Assembly (NCBI GenBank): GCA_016800925.1 | Contig: JABCPU010000016.1 | Location: forward strand, 248,001 to 312,000 | From: Suillus spraguei | Lineage: Eukaryota; Basidiomycota; Agaricomycetes; Boletales; Suillaceae | Length of the DNA stretch: 64,000 bases | Reading direction: 5' to 3' | Part shown: piece after piece, positions 24,222 through 36,014 of the stretch | How the letters are laid out: every line of letters begins with the position of its first letter | How positions within the stretch are numbered: the first letter of the stretch is position 1 | Notes under the pieces: model-generated | Told to the model about the DNA's origin: nothing | The model's database searches: none | The model's input: the letters and a program-made list of their open reading frames with translations, nothing else | Position numbers and translations under genes: made by a program

Positions 24222-25918
24222 CTATGAAATACTAGGTCTCTTCCCGATCTCCACCCACACCTCTACCCTTGATTTGGCAGTATTTTGAAACCGGGGTTTG
24301 CACTCCTTGGAGACGACTGATGCGCGTGTTCGGCGTACCTTTACTTTCGGAATTGGCAGTTCGCCCATCACCAGATCATCTCCCGCATTCTTGATTGCAT
24401 TTGTCGCATCTGCAAACAATACACACTTATCCGACATGTCCAACCTATCCATTCCTTCCGCGATTTTGGCGATATCTCGTCTCTTGCGCGGACTTGACTC
24501 CACGTCTGAGTAGTGTGACGTAGACTGTCGCCGTTTGCTTGGCGATGACGGAACGCTGACGGTTTTTTTTTGATGGTGAAGCTGGCCGTGAGGAAAATGG
24601 ATCATCCAGTGGCACATTCTCGACATTCAGATTCCACTTCACTGCAACTATCGAATTAGAATGAAAACGCACAGAAAGAGGCCAAGTCCACCCTTACCTT
24701 TGCTCTTCGTCTTGGTAGCCGCCTCTTTGACGACTTTGAACCCACTGGACTCTTCAGTGTGATCGAGCGTCTGTTGTATCTCCCAATCTGATGGTCGCAT
24801 CTTTTTCCAGTCTTCCAAGACTTTGTCGACCCATACATCGGTCTCCCCCGCGACATGGTAATCGATAATATCAGACCATTCACTGCCAGGTGGTGTCTTG
24901 TTCACGAAAACGACTTTTCCCTGCCAACTCTTTTGCGCTTTGGGAGTGCCACTAGGCGTAGTTCCAGTCCCAGTGGCGTGTACGACCTTCGCAAAGTCTT
25001 TAACGAGCTTTTTGAGACCGTGAACCTTTAGCGAAGTACCCATGATAATGAGCATATCGGGTTTGCGAGCGATGTCCATCGTTTGTATCGTGCCTATATC
25101 ATCCCCAAGAGGATGCGGTTCATCGTAGAGTACGATAGCTGGACGAAGAGTCCCGATTTTGAGAGCACGTGCAGACCGAGCAACTCGTGCTTCCGCTACC
25201 AGACACTTAGCTAAGTGCAAAAATGAACATGAGACCTGACTTACATCGCAAGGTGCATTCTGGGCAGTTCGGGGCCTTGCCATTCTCGAACGCGTGCAAA
25301 TGCTCTTCGGTGCAAGGCATCTCGGCCGAGCAGAAATTACACCGCACTCGGTGGATGTCGCCGTGCAGCTGGACGTTCCTTACTTCCTTTACTTTAAGCT
25401 TTGACTTCTTCTTCCCACTTATCTTCACCTGCTGACTGGAACTCCCACGGAGCCCTATCCGCTCTTCTAGACCATCGATGTTCTGGGTATACGAGCGCAC
25501 TAGTTTGTGCTTTGCGTCCAGGGTTTGAATGAATCGGTGTGTAGGAGCAGGAGTGGCAGCATCGATAGAGCGCTTGAGCTGCGATATGAATGTATAAAAG
25601 ACAGAGGTGGACGCCGAATCACGGAACAGAGACGCGTCAAATAGATCACGCCCTTTCAGGACGATGTCTGGGTATCGCTCCTTCACCAGCGAATAAAGAC
25701 CATCTGATGACCGGAAATCCTACATCGAGAAAATTTTCAAGCTATCGGATGTGCTGCGTGTGTAGAGGACTCACCGGAATGCCACACGAACATGAAATGC
25801 CTGCTCCGGTGACAACAACTATCTTTTTAGATTTGGCTACTGCCAAAGAAATGTCAGAGAGTAACCTCCGCGTGCTAGACTCTCCAGACACTGCATCAAG
25901 TCGTAGTGAAATTGTCAT
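24222..25918 (-). CDS. Sirtuin (NAD-dependent deacetylase), Hst3/Hst4 type
   Basis: About four exons. The N-terminus MTISLRLDAVSG is followed by VVVTGAGISCSCGIPDFRSS, the NAD-binding GAG-I-S and PDFR motifs, then YTQNIDGLE, the catalytic His in VQLHGD, zinc ligands in CNFC and CPEC, and IIMGTSLKVHGLKK. VVFVNKTPPG and a Lys/Arg-rich tail follow. GISCSCGIP with this spacing resembles Hst3/Hst4, which remove H3K56 acetylation in the nucleus. The C-terminal frame changes at a run of nine A (24563-24571): one frame gives VENVPLDDPFSSRPASPSKK, the next PSSPSKRRQSTSHY and on to a stop at 24222. This is either a one-base sequence error or a real truncation of the non-catalytic tail. A longer start at 26008 is possible. 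A TCACGTGAC motif lies about 170 bp upstream. Confidence 0.9.
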
Positions 25919-26083
25919 CAGGTGTTTACTGCTTATGGTGGTGGATGGAAGGTCAGAATTGATGTAATTGGGAATTCCGGATGTACTGACACGCTGCCGA
26001 CAACTCAACCGAAATTCAGGGTGAACACCATTTCGGGCAAAAATTTGTTGTCACTTGATTGTGGACGTGTCGCGTCGCGATTA

Positions 26084-26094
26084 TCACGTGACTG
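26084..26094. promoter_or_regulatory. CACGTGAC motif upstream of the sirtuin gene
   Basis: TCACGTGACTG lies about 166 bp before the proposed start at 25918. It is an E-box type site (CACGTG), bound in fungi by bHLH factors such as Cbf1. The same core occurs in both Helitron 5' blocks. Confidence 0.4.
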
Positions 26095-26306
26095 ACGCGC
26101 CCCTAATGGGTTCCACTAACTGACTTCCGTAAGTTAGACAGCAAAATATACGTGAAGACTCTGATCTCTGATTTAAAAGAATTGATGAAGAGCACCCTAA
26201 TAGATACTTCATTTATGTAATATGAACTTGTAGTCCAGAAGTAGCAGACAGTGACTGCCATATGTAAAGGTAAGTACACGCAACTCACAAGAACAAGGTG
26301 ACATTG

Positions 26307-27483
26307 AACATCTGGTTTAAGAGACAACCTTCTCGGACGTCGGAGTTCGCTCAAAATACCAAATTCCAGTTTCTGGGCAGGTAGCCGGGGTGATAGAGTC
26401 GAGAGGTTTGAAGTGACCGTATTGCTCCTAGAAGGGGAGGGTTAAGTAAACGTTGATACATTCGTTATTAACGCAACATACCGTGCCCAGAACATGGTGG
26501 AAGTACCAGATCTCCTGCAAAATAGAGTCATTCTCACCATAACAGCCAAGCCAAGGGTCGGCACCAGTCTGAGAGTAAAGGGCATTTGTGATCTGGGCGC
26601 GAGTGTATGTCGTTGTATTAGAGGGAGAAATTCCTGCACTGTTGTCCCCAAATGTCATCGGCAGTCACGTACTATGACCAATAAACTTGAACTTACGCAG
26701 CAAGCATATCGTAAGTAGGATACATCTGGAAAACCTTTACAACAGTCTCGAAGAAGTTCACGACTTCCTGGTGTTCCCTGTATCCGGGCTCGTAGCAGGC
26801 AACGTCAAACGTGGATGTGCAAGTGCCATGCTGTGAGAACTGAAAACAGCACGGTCAAGAGAAGCTTTATGTAAGTGATATTGGTCTACCTCGCGAGCCC
26901 AAAGGTCCTCGTTAGGTGCGCCCTGGTTGATCCAGAAGGTATCCACTGTAACAAATGTTGCATCATACATATTGAATTGTAATTTTGTTTACATACTGTA
27001 ATGCAATAAGTCGGAACGATTAAACTCTTGAATAAATTGTTTGACACTCGGTCCTTTGTAAGGTGTAATAACCGTCCCATTGGGCAAGGTTGACGGTGAT
27101 GGCTTGGGGTCATACTGCCTGCTGAGGTCGCAGTACTGACCGAACGTGCTACGCAAGGGGAAAGGCACTTGTCAGTATTCATGAAATTTACAAAGAAATA
27201 CAACTTGCCCGTTGCAGTTAACTGGCAGTAAGCCATGAATACTCCAGCTGCCTTTTGGAAGGAGTTGGCCATGAGACTCGAGACCAGTATATGTGTTCCA
27301 GTACTGCGCCTGTAGCACAAGTCCATTTTGTACGACATTGCAGCATGAATTCGTCACAACTGTCGTGTTCTCGCAAGAATACTGTACTGGAAGGCTGACA
27401 CATGTCTCAATGTTCGGATACGTGGGGTAGAATTGAGCATGAACTACAGAAACCAGAGCTCCGAGAATGACAAGGGACAACAT
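26307..27483 (-). CDS. Secreted RNase T2, copy 1, altered active site
   Basis: Six exons encode a secreted RNase T2. MLSLVILGALVSVVHA is a signal peptide, and SCENTTVVTNSCCNVV and YWNTYTGLESHG are conserved with copy 2. The first catalytic segment reads WSIHGLLPVNC rather than HGLWPDNC: His is kept, Trp became Leu and Asp became Val. The second, WARE joined by splicing to FSQHGTC, keeps Glu and His, but the usual Lys before His is Gln and the His before Glu is Arg. The C-terminal exon has EQYGHFKPLD and ETGIWYFERT. Intron 1 begins GCAAGT, a GC-AG intron, where copy 2 has GTAGGA. The family cleaves RNA through 2',3'-cyclic phosphates outside the cell or in vacuoles. The altered residues suggest reduced or lost activity. 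Confidence 0.9.
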
Positions 27484-28256
27484 ATCCGAGTCAGAGTGTT
27501 CGAGAGAGGTACCTCTTCGCGCGAGTTATCACTCCAACACTCACCTGTTATTTAATGTGCAGAGTCTGACCTGGTCTGTCTAGGCCTGACACGTCAAAAC
27601 ACCGACAGGGGGGCCTACGTGGCGGATCACCTTCAAGTTAGTGCGCCTCGCAGAAATTTTCGCACGCATATCTGTCAACTGACTCTCGCTTTATATTCAA
27701 ACAGTTCTCACTCACTTATAAGTTATGACTTTCTTTTAGACTAGACTCATCACCGTCTGATGTCGTATTTCTCAGTTGCCACCAAGTTCGAGCTCCTGAG
27801 TCCCGACAGTCAAGAATTAGACTGGTGACACATTGAATGACTGGGTATGATGCGACTATTGACCGAAATGACCGCTCTAGGGTATTCTTCACCGCTGTGA
27901 GATCTGTGCACATGTAGGGTGAACTCCGGGATCTTCGATTTTGGGATTTGCAAAACCGAGACATTTTTAATGCCCAGCCTTTGAGATCATTTGTTTCACA
28001 AGCGCTCATAAAAGGTTAAACACGGTAAAATGTCGGCCGAACGAGGTCAGGCCAGTGTGTCCGCCGTTCGACAGCTATTATGAACGACAACCCCTCAAGA
28101 CGTTGATGCAGTGGCTGCAAGAGACCACACAACGGTTTGGTACGTTTCATTCTTGGCTCATGAAGATTACAGAGCAGAACGCAGGACACAGCAACTTTAT
28201 GTAAAGGTATACGTGATCTTGCAGAACAAGGTAACAATGTGCAACTTGCATTTGAC
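27484..28256. other. Spacer between tandem RNase T2 genes
   Basis: About 770 bp with the promoter of copy 1 and the 3' flank of copy 2. Short ORFs have no recognisable content. Confidence 0.5.
27600..27609. promoter_or_regulatory. Shared upstream motif CACCGACAGG, RNase T2 copy 1
   Basis: CACCGACAGG occurs 117 bp upstream of the copy 1 start and again 95 bp upstream of copy 2 (29551-29560), on the same strand relative to the genes, in otherwise diverged promoters. It may be a conserved regulatory site or a leftover of the duplication. Confidence 0.4.
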
Positions 28257-29456
28257 CTAGTACGAAACAACCTGCTCGGATGTCGCAGTCCGCTCATAAT
28301 ACCAAATTCCGGTTTCTGCGCAGCTCGACGGAGTGGTGGAGTTGAGAGTTTTGAAGTGACCATATTGCTCCTAAATCAAGGTTATATAAACAAATCATTA
28401 CATGGCCTCCATCAACGCGACGTACCGTGCCCAAAACATGGTGGAAGTACCAGACCTCATCTAAAATAGTGCCATTGTTGTAACAGCCGAGATATGGAAC
28501 AGCGCCAGTCTGGGAATAAAGGGCATTCGTGATCTGGGAGAGGGTATATGTCGTGGTATTGGAGGGAAGAATTCCCGCACTATTGTCGCCAAAGGTCGTC
28601 AGTAATGACAGACTATCATGTGGTGAATAAACATAAACTTACGCAGCGAGTATATTGTAAGTAGGATACATCTGGAAGACCTTGGTGACTGTCTCATAGA
28701 AGTTCACAACTTCCTGGTGTTCCACGTATCCGGGCTCATAGCAGGCAACGTCGAACGTGGATGTGCAAGTAGCATGCTTTGAGAACTTGGCGCTGCTCAG
28801 TGAAGAGATCCCCAGGTAAGTGATATTGGCTCACCTCGTGAGCCCAAAAGTCCTCATTAGGCGCTCCCTGGTTGATCCAATAGGTATCCACTGCAAAAAA
28901 TAAATTATACAGAGATATGCGAGTCTGATTCACATACTGTAGTTCAGCAAGTCGTAACGACCGAAAGCCTCAATGAATGTTCTAACGCTCGGTCCTTCGT
29001 AAGGAGGAATAACTGTCCCATTAGGCAAGGTTGACGGTGACGGCGCTGGGTCATACTGCCTGCTAAGGTCACAGTACTCATCATACGAGCTATGGAGGGA
29101 GAAAGACATTTGTCAATAATCATGATTGGATCATGATACTCGCAAAGAAATTTGTCCTACCCGTCGCAGTTATCCGGCCATAGGCCATGAATGCCCCAAC
29201 TGCCTTGTGGAAGCAGCTGTCCCTGGGACTCGAGACCGGTATAGGTATCCCAGTATTGTGTCTGCAGTACGAGTCCGCCTTGTACAACATTACAGCATGA
29301 ATTCGTTAGGACAGTTGTGTTCTCGCAAGAATATTCCACCGGGAGGGCGACACATGCCTGTATGTTTGGGTACGTGGTTGAATTCTGAGTTGACAGATAT
29401 TGGAATTTGGCATGAACTACGGAGACCAAGGTTGCGAGACTGATAAGGGACAACAT
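28257..29456 (-). CDS. Secreted RNase T2, copy 2
   Basis: Same exon layout as copy 1. The signal peptide is MLSLISLATLVSVVHA. The first catalytic segment WGIHGLWPDNCDG is canonical. The second, WAHE spliced to FSKHATC, keeps His, Glu, Lys and His, but Ala replaces the normally invariant Gly after His. Exon 2 has YDEYCDLSRQYDPAPSPS, and the last exon ends TATSEQVVSY. By residue content this copy should be the active one of the pair, with the Gly-to-Ala change as the only oddity. Function and location are as for copy 1: RNA degradation in the secretory, vacuolar or extracellular space. The pair is a tandem, same-strand duplication. Confidence 0.93.
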
Positions 29457-30053
29457 ATCACAGAGAATGCGTTCGACAGAGGCGCTTCATACTGGAGGAT
29501 TATGTTGCCGTCTTTTATACCTGTCTTTTGTCTGCTCGTCGAAACTGAGGCACCGACAGGAACGTGCGTTACGGGAAGCTGGACCACATGGAATAGTCGC
29601 AGAAGAGAGTGTAAGCGACAAAACACGCATGGGTAGGATCACACGGTCACCACAACTTGACAAGGACCGGAAAAACTAGTCAACGTTAACCAGCATTCTT
29701 TCTGAGTCGCCCTAATGTTCAAACCAAATTTTGGCCCATGAACCATGATGGCATGATACATGAATGACTGTGAGCAATGTTTCGTGCACCAAGCATTTGT
29801 AAGGGGATGATCGACATGTTTGTGTTTCTGAAAAAAGGTGTGACGTTAGCCACCAAGACAATTGGGAATTCCGAAAGTCAGTGGGGCTCAATTGCGGCTA
29901 GCCCAGTGGCGGCCCAAGGCATCTTAATTTGATTTATTTGGACATTTAATAACAAGAGCAGCACATGCAACACGGGAATACAAAGCAGCTCAAGACATAA
30001 TTCATCTGAGGATAGAGTAATAAGTCCAGAGCCGAGTAAAAGTCCAAGAGCAG
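29457..30053. other. Intergenic between RNase T2 copy 2 and DMC1
   Basis: About 600 bp, including the copy 2 promoter (CACCGACAGG at 29551-29560) and the DMC1 3' flank. No gene seen. Confidence 0.5.
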
Positions 30054-32126
30054 CTAGTGAACACGAAAAAGATCATACGTCAGTCCATCCGCCTTCGTCC
30101 AGCTTGTAAGAGGCTCGCTCTCGGGGCGGTCGGGGCTATCCACCAGCTTCGCGACACGTTCTTCAGCCCGTCCTGGAAGTTAATGTTAGTACGGTTTACA
30201 TTTGTCCTCGAACTCCTTCTGGATAACACTGTAACTTGTGGTAAGCGTCAATGACTTACCTTTGCGAAGGAACATCCGAGTAGCTGAGGAGTGCGATAGA
30301 ATATGTCCGCCGATGGGTTTGAGAGCCCCGCCAGCCACGAACGTCATCGTTGCTCCTGGGTCGGCTATGCAAAGACGATGAGTTGTGATTTCGAAGTATG
30401 ACTAGTCAAATACATACATTGTACTTGGTTGGTTATCAAAACTGCAATCTGCGAGAGATGTCAGTCTTGTAAAATAATTTACCAACGAATACCAAACGTT
30501 GAATTCTTCTGAAAGCTTAGTGAGCTTCGACATCACCTAATGTGAATGTGAATATGTATCGTGTCAGTAAACATAACAAAGAGTCATTTGTGAGTCTTTG
30601 TGCCTACTTGTGCTAGCTAGACTGCGGTGAGTCTTGGCATCCGGAAACGCAGGCTCAAAGACTCACCTTCTGTTGCCTTTCGCTGAGTTCGCCGCGACCA
30701 GAAAAATCAACCCGAAAGAGGGCCATAATGGAGTCCACGATCTGATTACTGAGTAAAGGATTTTTTGCGACAGAGATAGTAAGACCTACTAAAAGACGGA
30801 AGTCTTTGTCCTCCGCAAAGCGCATGGAGCATTCGCTGATAAGCTCCATCTACAGCATATTAATGATGTTTGTATAACAGCAGAGAAGGGGAGTAACCTG
30901 GTGTTCACTGTTGAAGGCACGCGCTGCGAATGCTATGTCTCAATGATGTGAGGTATATATACAATCAGGAATACCATAAAGGATATTTTCAAGCGCCATA
31001 TTCCCATCCACACCAAACCGGTCAGCGATGGACCTGATGCGGTCTGGTCTGAATGTCCCTAATACAAAAAGAGTGTCGGCGATAGGTTGTCACTCATAAA
31101 ATAACAACCACTGTACCTTCGGTATCGATATATGCGACCTGTTACTCAGATTAGATTTGACTTGATCACAGAACAAAGACTTGCTTACCTTGCCAGAAGC
31201 CCCACCCATCTCCGGAGGGAGTTGGGTGACAACAGACATTGTGTGGGCCAGCTGTGTCTTTCCAGTGCGAAATTCACCGTAGACTGGTTTAAAACAGCTG
31301 AATGCTAGAAACGCAAAAACTGGCGGAGTTAACTACCTTCAGAAATTGATTGTGACATCAGCCCGCCTGAAAGCCAGTAAGCATGAGCTCTGTCGCAATG
31401 TACCATATACTAACCACCTAAGATTGTATCTACTGACTTGCTTCCAGTACTGATGATAAGCACGCGCTTTCTTCGATCCTGAACCTCAATTCCAGTTGCA
31501 AAGGAAGATCCCTTGTGAAGGATTATGAGTGTTAGAAGACAATAGTACAATAGTGATGATTGGCACCCACCGTAATTTTCTGTGCTGCTTCCTGCGTAAC
31601 ATCCTGGTTGAAAGCAGAATGCGGTCGCCAATATGAATATATGCGACCTTAATCTTCTCAACCTTCGCTTCCGACATACCCTACAAAGGAAACTTTATTC
31701 ACTCAAAGTCACCCTAGAAAAATGGTGGTAGAATTTGCGAACCTTTATTTTCAGTAAGTGACGACGCGTAGTCATCACGACACCAGACACAGTATTGATG
31801 GAGGCGCTCTAGAGCCTCCATAAGCTTAGTAAAAACTGCGCATATACTGGGTGAATACCTTGAGTTTTAAGATATCTTGTACGTTTATGCCCTACAAGAC
31901 TTTATGAGTCTCAAGCATATATTTGAAGATACCGACATGTTGCTGCAACTCATCCACATTATCAAAGAATGGCGTCTGTAATGCATCGCGTACGTATGAG
32001 CCTTACAGCGGATATCGCGAGCTAGTATACAAGCAACCTCACCTCTTCGATGTCTTCACCTGGACTCGATGGTCGGCTGGGAGGAGGCATGCTTTCTTCT
32101 GGTACAGCTTGTCGACGAGGGGCCAT
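30054..32126 (-). CDS. DMC1: Meiotic recombinase DMC1
   Basis: About eighteen small exons. Exon 1 is 32043-32126 ([13 protein letters not shown]...). Conserved blocks in order are [48 protein letters not shown], Walker A in [37 protein letters not shown], the Walker B region [57 protein letters not shown] and [37 protein letters not shown] with the GEFRTGKT loop points to DMC1 rather than RAD51. DMC1 forms the nucleoprotein filament for strand exchange between homologues in meiosis. The final exon has a frame change near 30108-30125: after SPDRPESE the expected [10 protein letters not shown] end is in another frame, and as written translation ends FRVH at 30054. The ATPase core is unaffected. 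Confidence 0.95.
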
Positions 32127-32431
32127 GACCGTAATATGAAAAACGAAGAGTCCTGGATTGAATTGTATGTGTTAGAAATAACTAGGTAAGAACCAGCCAA
32201 ACCGATGCACAGCCACCGCTATGACCTTGGCGAAAACGGTAAGACTCAGTACATACAAGGTGTGCTTGAAAGCAAGACAGCGTCGGCCATGCTCAGATCA
32301 AAGCACCTCACCGACAACGCTGGTATTTGTAACCCTCGAACTGATCGAAAAATTCAATATTGATACATTGACCACTGCACTGGTTGGCCTGCTACATACA
32401 GACCCTGTTACGCTATGGCTTGTGTGTCCAT

Positions 32432-33527
32432 TTACGGGCAAGCCCCAAGGAGCACAGTCATCTTCCGCAGAGCACTTCCCGCATATGAACTCTTTGTGAA
32501 AGTCAGAATAGAACAAAAAAGAAAGGTCGAACATACTCCAAACAGAACTGTGTGATTTAATAATGGTAGAGCTCGTAAAGATCCGCTCTGAGCTCGTACT
32601 GATCTACAGGTTCGGTCTTGGGCAGGTGTTCATGGTAATTTTCAAAAAAGCTACGCGGAAATCCGCCGAAGATACGAGCGATGGCAAGACTAAAGTCCGC
32701 ATGTGTTAAATGAAATTGCGATTACTGTTGTACTCACTCAGCTTCATTGTGACCATAGTAAGATGACGGATCAAAGATGACAGGTTGACCGGATGAGTTA
32801 TCCACACCTGCATTACCGCTCTGCTATTATCAGTAAATAGCTGCAAATGCTCAACAAGACGCTTACCCAGAGGTCACCATGCAATAGCACCGGCTCAATC
32901 TCGAGGTGCCGGAGCAAGAATGGTATCACTCTGTACTGCTGCAGTAGCTGACTCTCGTCATAAGCCACCATGCACTTACTTGGACCTCACTTGTTCCCCT
33001 TGGGTGCAAAGTTCTGAAAACCTGCTTTTATCGCGAAGCTTGGCAAGGAGACTTCCAATCATGGCGCTGTAACATTCTTCCCAGGTTTGATGCCAGCCGT
33101 TGTCTTGCCGAGTTGCTCCGCAGAAGGTAGGCACATGAAATCCAAAGCCCATGGTACTCTTGTACACGTGCAGTTCCGTAGCTAGCCTCATCCCAAGCTC
33201 CTTCCCTGCTTTGTGATTTAGAGCAAGACTTGTAATATTCCGATATTCCGAAAGGAAATAAGGCCGTTCAGATGTTGCGGCAGAATCATCTGGACCGACT
33301 GCTGCGAACACATGAGGAGCCAGTCCTGGCGCAGCATTGTGTATAGCTCTGAGTGACTCTGCCTCTCCCACGAACTGCTCTCGTTCACTGAGCGAACCTA
33401 CTTTGGCATAGTACTTCCTCCCCAGCGACGATTCAATGATCGGAAAACTGAATGTGAACTGTGCATGTGGTTCTATTTTTTGAAGGTGAGGGAGAAATAT
33501 CTTGTCCATTATGCGGTATTGAACCAA
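32432..33527 (-). CDS. Fructosamine/ribulosamine-3-kinase-like protein
   Basis: Begins MVQYRIMDKIFLPHL; an inner Met (MDKIF) is an alternative start. Family blocks are KYYAKVG, EAESLRAIHNAAPGLAPHVF, FLSEYRNI, VPTFCGATRQDNGWHQTWEE, then after an intron VIPFLLRHLEIEPVLLHGDL with the catalytic HGDLW, and NSSGQPVIFDPSSYYGHNEAE with the FDP metal-binding motif. The protein-deglycating kinases phosphorylate sugar amines on glycated lysines so that the adduct falls off. Near the end, HYLNHTVLFG is expected but a base is missing at 32556-32562, giving a stop at 32557-32559. The last exon (YAGSALRKM..., stop 32432-32434) is intact beyond it. If real, the break removes only the last 30 or so residues. 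Confidence 0.88.
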
Positions 33528-34402
33528 CCGACCCTGCGGATATGACGACTCGGAACATGCTCATCCCCGACTCCCACGAAAGTGGAGGAACCTTAGCTTT
33601 GTCGAACAGCAAGATCTACCTGGCCTGATCCGATTACACCCCATCCACTAGTCAATATTATTGAATTTTTGCGTGTGGCTTTTCTATCTGGCTTTGCGGC
33701 TAGCTGTGGTATACTTCTGAATCAGGAACGGCGATTGACCATACTCTTGTTTTAATACTGCGAGGTTTTAATATTGTTTTATTCAAAGACTTCTGCCAGC
33801 ACTTCCTAAGACCCTGCTACTCCTCGGACAGGTTCTCGCGGCAAAGAAAAACTTGGCCGAAGCTATTCTACTTTTCGACGGATGCTTTTCTTGGATTCCC
33901 GGAGATGGAGTAGGCTTTCGGGAACACTGTAATCTCCGAGCATTCTTGAGTTCTCGGTTGGCTAACTAAGCCCTTCTACGCATCATGGGTTCTAGAGAAT
34001 TTCCCGCACTTTTTCAGGCCTTCGAGAACAGGATAATTGTTGTACATTGATTTTGAATTAGCTACGCTTCGTTCGGACTTTGCACTATTGACGTTATTAG
34101 TCGCCAATTACAGCAGTGCTAGCCAGCCAGGCCCAAACTAGATTGGCATCCTGTCTATCACAGAGTATGACCTGACCTGGACGTTGTCGCCTGCAATGTT
34201 GACAGCGATCTCGCTCGTGACCTGGGGCAAGTGTCGTGGAAGCAACCGCAATTGTCCCTAGATGTCATTCCATATCTCACACAAAGCGGGTGTGGATTTT
34301 GCTCTTTTGATTTCATGTGGACTCACGATTATTTAGAAGGTGTGGAAAGACGTTCAAATAGAGTGTTGCAAGAAGGTCATCTGACGCACGCGATTGATTT
34401 CA
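33528..34402. other. Intergenic
   Basis: About 870 bp upstream of the FN3K-like start. No coding exon, repeat or RNA gene recognised. Confidence 0.45.
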
Positions 34403-34831
34403 CTAAGGTTCACGCTCACAGCAGGTCTTCGTGATATCTTTCTGAGCAGAGTTAGTCAGAGAACCGGAGACCTCGATGTGGAACTCATCTATATAACCGC
34501 TGCGGTAACAAGACGAAGAACGAACGGCGTCGAGGGCTCCAAGGCGACATAAAAAAACGCGGTCGTAACGGCAGGCCGCAAAAGCCGATTTTGTATCGTC
34601 CCCTGATATCAGTGGTAAATGGTTTGCGCAGGTATCCGTCGAGGAAGACACGACACTCGATCTTCTCTGAAGCCGTTGGATCAATTGCGAACCATCATGA
34701 ATGGGAAGGTAGACTCCAAGTTGTCTCTCCGTGAGCTCAGAAATCTTCGTTGGAATGATCGCGGCATATGCTTTCGCATCACGGTTAAACCAGTGGCCAA
34801 ACATTTCGAGCGTCGCTGACGGTGCTAGCAT
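34403..34831 (-). CDS. Hypothetical protein, 142 codons
   Basis: A single-exon ORF starts MLAPSATLEMFGHWFNRD, contains IIPTKISELTERQLGVYLPI and ends TCCEREP. I recognise no family, signal peptide or membrane segment. It lies just downstream of ADE1 on the same strand (76 bp after the ADE1 stop) and could also be untranslated sequence. Length and amino-acid composition are compatible with a small protein, no more. Confidence 0.3.
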   Translation of the reverse strand: MLAPSATLEMFGHWFNRDAKAYAAIIPTKISELTERQLGVYLPIHDGSQLIQRLQRRSSVVSSSTDTCANHLPLISGDDTKSAFAACRYDRVFLCRLGALDAVRSSSCYRSGYIDEFHIEVSGSLTNSAQKDITKTCCEREP

Positions 34832-34906
34832 CGAAATAGATTATTAATCAATCAGGATGTTTTCTTTCCGTATACTTGTTCTACATTACCGAGATACACA
34901 AATAAT

Positions 34907-36014
34907 TTAGATAAAATTCCTAAAGTGTAGCGACTTCAGCATTTGTTCAGCTTCTTTGTATCTTTTTCGAGTGCCCTCAATGACGGTATCATCAATCGCC
35001 CATCCCTCGCCGTTTCCGTTTGGCCCACTCTCTAGTCCTTTTCTGTATCCAGCGCTAGTTAATGCATTTCTGACATACTGCTTGTCAAAGCTTGGCTGTC
35101 CTTTGCCAGGTTCATAGTGGTCGCGAGGCCAGTATCGCGACGAATCAGGCGTAAGGACTTCATCCACAAGGATGAGCTCATCTTGCCCAACAGAAGTAGA
35201 GGGAACAAGACCGAATTCAAACTTCGTGTCTGCGAGAATAAGTCCACACGATTCTGCATATTCAGCAGCAGCCATATACAACTGCAAAGACGCAGCATGG
35301 ATGCGGTCGAATAGATCTTTACCGATGAGTTGAGCAGCTGATAAAGTGGGATGAGTGACTTTAAACAAGCTATGCCGACAAGAGCACCTTTTTCAGGTGA
35401 GATATTCTCATCATGGGCGCCTTGCTCAGCCTTGGTGGACGGAGTGAAGATAGGCGTTGGGAACTTTTGGGACTCTTCCATCTTCTCCGGTATGGGGATA
35501 CCGCAGACAGTCTGCGACTTTTGGTACTCTGCCCAGGCTGATCCTGTTCACAAAGTCATCCCGGCGGTTCCAGGAAGTTGTCCGGATAAAGAATCAGCTT
35601 ACCAGTAATTACCCCCTGACAATCGCTTCCATAGGCACTACTTTGGCCTTTCTTACAAGCATGGTGCGGTCCTCGAGTTGCTCGCGGTATTGCCGGACTT
35701 CATCTGGCATCTCATCGATATTGACGGTAACAAGATGGTTAGGAATGATATGCTTCAGCTTGTCAAACCAGAACAACGAGATGCTTGTGAGGAGTTTGCC
35801 CTTGTCTGGAATACCCTAGAAGCAAGCACATAAAATCAGGCAGAAAAGAGTTCGGAGATCCACGAACACTGTTGAGGACGACATCGTACACCGATATCCG
35901 GTCGGTTGCAACAAACAATAGATGATCGGGCGACGAAGTTGCATAAACGTCGCGAACCTTTCCTTTGGAAAGAAGTTGAAGGTCTGGCAAGTCCATTTGC
36001 AGGAGGGCTGCCAT
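34907..36014 (-). CDS. ADE1: SAICAR synthetase (purine biosynthesis)
   Basis: Phosphoribosylaminoimidazole-succinocarboxamide synthase joins CAIR and aspartate with ATP in de novo purine synthesis. Exon 1 (36014-35868) has [12 protein letters not shown] and [12 protein letters not shown]. Exon 2 from 35815 begins GIPDKGKLL and includes [20 protein letters not shown]. Later exons have [22 protein letters not shown], then after a 50-bp intron [12 protein letters not shown], and [31 protein letters not shown]. All substrate-binding motifs are present and the length of about 305 residues is normal. At the end of exon 2 the conserved RGYITG reads AGGGGG TA ATTACTG: one base is missing (35606-35612), which as written gives a stop after RG. 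In a core biosynthetic gene this is more likely an error in the sequence than loss. Confidence 0.95.
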
